Origin: Petrosia ficiformis
Lineage: Eukaryota > Porifera > Demospongiae > Haplosclerida > Petrosiidae
Length of the DNA stretch: 64,000 nt
Reading direction: 5' to 3'
Assembly (NCBI GenBank): GCA_947044365.1
Contig: OX345636.1
Span: 19,632,548 to 19,696,547 of the forward strand
Shown here: positions 61,328 through 64,000 of the stretch, piece after piece
Layout of the letters: the number at the start of each line of letters is the position of its first letter
How positions within the stretch are numbered: position 1 is the stretch's first letter
The notes under the pieces: model-generated
What the model was told of the DNA's origin: nothing
The model's database searches: none
What the model saw: the letters and a program-made list of their open reading frames with translations, nothing else
Made by a program: the position numbers and the translations under genes

Positions 61328-63652
61328 TATATATTATAATAATTATATATATATACATTATTTTTTTATTAATTGACTACATGTTTGCTATCCTCTATAT
61401 CTATGTGCACTAGTTTTTATATAAGGAATAGTGTTAGTTCACATAACTTGAATTGTTTTTGCGAGCCATTGGGGCTATAAGGTTTATTCATCTCAAAGAA
61501 CTGTTAGTAATATTTAAACAAATTTGAGAGTTTTAACTGCTAGATAATTTATAAATATAATATTGTTATTTTGATAGTCATGGATGGTCATCATGTGTGC
61601 CCCTTGCAATACAGTATAGCTACACTTGTGATATTCTAATTGGAATTTTGTAATTAAACTCAATTTAAAAATAAATATTTCTGCTCTTTCGGAACACTGA
61701 TTTTCACTCTGCTTCTCCAAACCTGGTATAGTAGCCATTGGTAAAGATTTCCCATAGTGTTATTCATACCCACATATATACATTTTTTGGTTTTGTGGGA
61801 AGGCCAATCACGAGTAAGTATACACAAATGAAGATTACAACTTAGCTAGTTGCCATTGATGTAAAGAAAAAAAAACATTTCTTTATTAGGCACAGGAAAA
61901 AATCAAGTCTCTAGTTACGTTTTTGGACAAGCTTTCACATTTTAAACAACTCGGGCTATAATTACTTTGTTTAAAAGTAGCAGGATGAGTGTTGCACAGC
62001 ATTCCACCATCTATACTACTCACCATACTAGCATAATGCATGCTAGTATGGTTAGTCTTGCATAGCCAGCCCCTCCTCCCTACGGGAAAGAGGGTCTGGT
62101 CAACTGTAAGTATAGCATTCGTTCAGAACACTGTAGGCGATAAGAGGTTTGTAAGAGGGAGGCTGGGCAACACCTGCACCTACGTCAGGAAAGGCATTGC
62201 CTGTGGACGTGGGTAGCCTTTTATTTTGCTGATTTGCGCACGCAAGCCTTTCGTGACGTAAGTGTTGCCCAGCCTCCCTCTTACAAACCTCTTATTGCTT
62301 ACCACACTTCAGATAGTTTTCTGAACGAATGCTATACTTACAGTTGACCAGACCCTCTTTCTCGTAGGGAGGAGGGGCTGGCTACGCGAGACTAGTATGG
62401 TAAGTAGTATAGTATGTGCATACTACATATACACTGTGAGAGCTTTTTATTGATGGCTACTGTGTCTTTAGTAATAGAATATCTATTTAATGGTACTCCT
62501 CATTGGAGAGGGTTACATTAGTTGCCAAAACACAAATTCTGAAGAGGTACCAATTAAACAGTTTGTGGTAAGTGTAATTATTAGTGCTGAAATGAATACT
62601 GCTTCTTGGTATTCAAATACTCTCTTTTCTAATACTCGAATATTCGCTTGGTTACTCATCATAAATTGTTTGAATTGTTTCTTGTAAAATATTAAGTATT
62701 AGCTCACCATTTTACTGTAAGTAGTTACAATAGATGTTTATAACAGCAACCTCTGTGTTTTATTGTTCATTCTCTGATATACAAGCCTAGAAAACCAGTA
62801 ACACAAAGCAAGAAACCTCCCCGCCACCATTTAATTTCCTTAATATTTGCACGTGTTTTGTTTCTGTGCATGCGCAAAAGTTAAAAGAATAATTGACTAT
62901 CAAAAAATCTATCAAATACCTAATTAACGGACTAATTGTACCTAGTGTAAGACTATTCAAGCCTGGTGACATCAAAGTCCGTTCAGAACATACAGACAAA
63001 ATAATGATTACATTGGTGATAATGATGTTAATTTTATAAGTAAAACTATTAATTAGCCAAGCAAAGTTATTAAAACAACCAATCAGTTGTATAAACAAGC
63101 TAATAGTTAAGGGAAACCAACTGTGTTTATCTTCAGTGCAGTACTCTATACAAAATCATTAAGTGTTTGTGAACAATTAATAAAATAATTCTTTGCCTAT
63201 GTGGCAAGGGTTATTTATGCTCAATAAGTACTTCACTTTAATTAAACTACCAATTCCATTACTTTTACAGCACTCTTGTTGACCATGCAAGAGTTACATG
63301 TACCCAGCCTTTCATACAGAATTGTTGTTAGGGAGGGTAAAAAGCGATCATACCGAGTACGCTCCTCCCAGGAAATTTTTGTTTTTTTGAGGGTGCTTCC
63401 AGAAGACTTGTAGTTGAGATGTTGTTGCATGTTGAAATAAATTTAGCCTGAAATCTAGAGGGAAGGGAAACTCAAGTTATATGAGGAATTGAGGATATCC
63501 CCTGTTGTATGAAACCCTGGACTCGCCTCAAACTTAACATGTATTTCTTGTTTAATATTTTGGTCACAACTGCTTTTCCATATACCAGATTACATTGACT
63601 TACTTTTTTTTTTCCTTTTTAGCTTCGTGCTGATGTAGTACCCAAGACAGCT
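61186..63652 (+). CDS. Cyclophilin-type peptidyl-prolyl isomerase, 5' part
   Basis: Exon 1 (61186-61254) encodes MSKPRCYFDISIGGKSAGRI and EFE; exon 2 (63622-63652) continues LRADVVPKTA and ends in phase 1 at GTTAGT. This is the opening of a cyclophilin (FD..IGG..AGRI..EL.ADVVPKTAENFR). Catalytic residues (the Arg of NFR, the Phe, Trp and His further on) lie beyond the window. With the short N-terminus it looks like the cyclophilin A or CyP40 type rather than a long SR-cyclophilin. The start is supported by family length and by promoter sites 100 bp upstream. It folds proline-containing proteins, usually in the cytosol. Confidence 0.85.
61286..61360. repeat. TA-rich microsatellite
   Basis: TA dinucleotide runs with AATT breaks at the start of the cyclophilin intron. 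Confidence 0.85.
62041..62400. repeat. Long foldback element in the cyclophilin intron
   Basis: Arms of about 150 bp: TAGTCTTGCATAGCCAGCCC, CTCCTCCCTACGGGAAAGAG, GTCTGGTCAACTGTAAGTAT, and AGAGGTTTGTAAGAGGGAGG, GGGCAACAC pair with the mirrored sequence to 62400. Their ends carry the AGTCT/GCCAG motif of the palindromes at 1704-1753 and 29243-29315. Confidence 0.85.
63425..63520. repeat. Dispersed repeat shared with 495-565
   Basis: GTTGAAATAAATTTAGCCTG, AAATCTAGAGGGA, GAAACTCA and TGTATGAA(A)CCCTG are common to both. The copy here is longer. Confidence 0.7.
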
Positions 63653-64000
63653 GGTTAGTAATGAATTTGTGATCAGCTGTAGCCCTCAATAACAACGTCC
63701 CGCACCATAAATGTTGTACGCACATACTACATTATCTACAATAGTAAACCTGTTTTACTCATAGATTTGCGCAAGATGGCAGGCTTTTGTTTGGAAACAC
63801 TCGCCTTGGTGTTTTCCTACAGCATAGGCGGGATTATTTTTAGGACTGCAATGAATATTTGCTTCGTTTGGATATTTGTTGGTAATTTTTGTATTCAAAT
63901 GTATTTTCAGCATCTGGATATTCGTTTAATGTTTGTGCATGTGCAGAAATTGAACACGTAATTGCCAGAGTTCTCGCCAGAAATTTATATAAGAAGGGCA

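Overview
This window is AT-rich animal nuclear DNA. It has spliced genes with GT-AG introns (some only about 45-60 bp), many foldback and miniature transposons, and dense microsatellites. The gene content (an adhesion GPCR with Ig, EGF and hormone-receptor domains beside Calx-beta exons, an IgGFc-binding/Calx-beta membrane receptor, a relic of a beta-helix multi-TM protein, GBF1, selenoprotein S, a cyclophilin) together with the short introns suggests an early-branching metazoan, most likely a demosponge of the Amphimedon type. The species assignment is inference.

Layout. 0.8-2.3 kb (+): 3' part of a Calx-beta single-pass membrane protein. 2.6-7.6 kb (+): an adhesion GPCR whose exons continue the same intron phase, so the two may be one locus with alternative terminal exons. 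7.6-10.6 kb: repeats, a long hairpin and one Cys-rich minus-strand exon. 10.6-13.4 kb (+): a decayed beta-helix/multi-TM receptor pseudogene. 13.7-18.6 kb: a large composite foldback element with nested hairpins and a repeat family carrying its own Pol II-like promoter. 19.0-20.8 kb (-): 3' half of selenoprotein S with an in-frame Sec TGA. 21.2-21.5 kb (+): two cystathionine beta-synthase exons, probably a relic. 23.2-24.3 kb (-): two unidentified exon-like segments flanking a giant TGTA/TGGA minisatellite. 25.9-28.8 kb (+): a complete IgGFc-binding-N / Calx-beta / heptad-repeat / TM receptor. 29.8-58.5 kb (+): a complete GBF1-type Sec7 ARF-GEF in 34 exons; the assembled reading frame closes at 1654 codons plus stop. 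58.5-61.0 kb: retrotransposon and MITE debris. 61.2 kb to the window edge (+): a cyclophilin gene with paired NRF-1-like sites upstream.

No operon logic applies. GBF1 (Golgi ARF activation), SELENOS (ER quality control) and cyclophilin are housekeeping genes. The first 7.6 kb and 25.9-28.8 kb hold cell-surface receptors of the expanding type seen in sponges. The introns of GBF1 are a catalogue of non-autonomous transposons. Five sit between terminal inverted repeats with visible target-site duplications, and one is a Penelope-like fragment bounded by hammerhead-ribozyme motifs.

All splice sites were read by eye from phase, flanking GT/AG and protein-family similarity. None was tested with transcripts or database searches.
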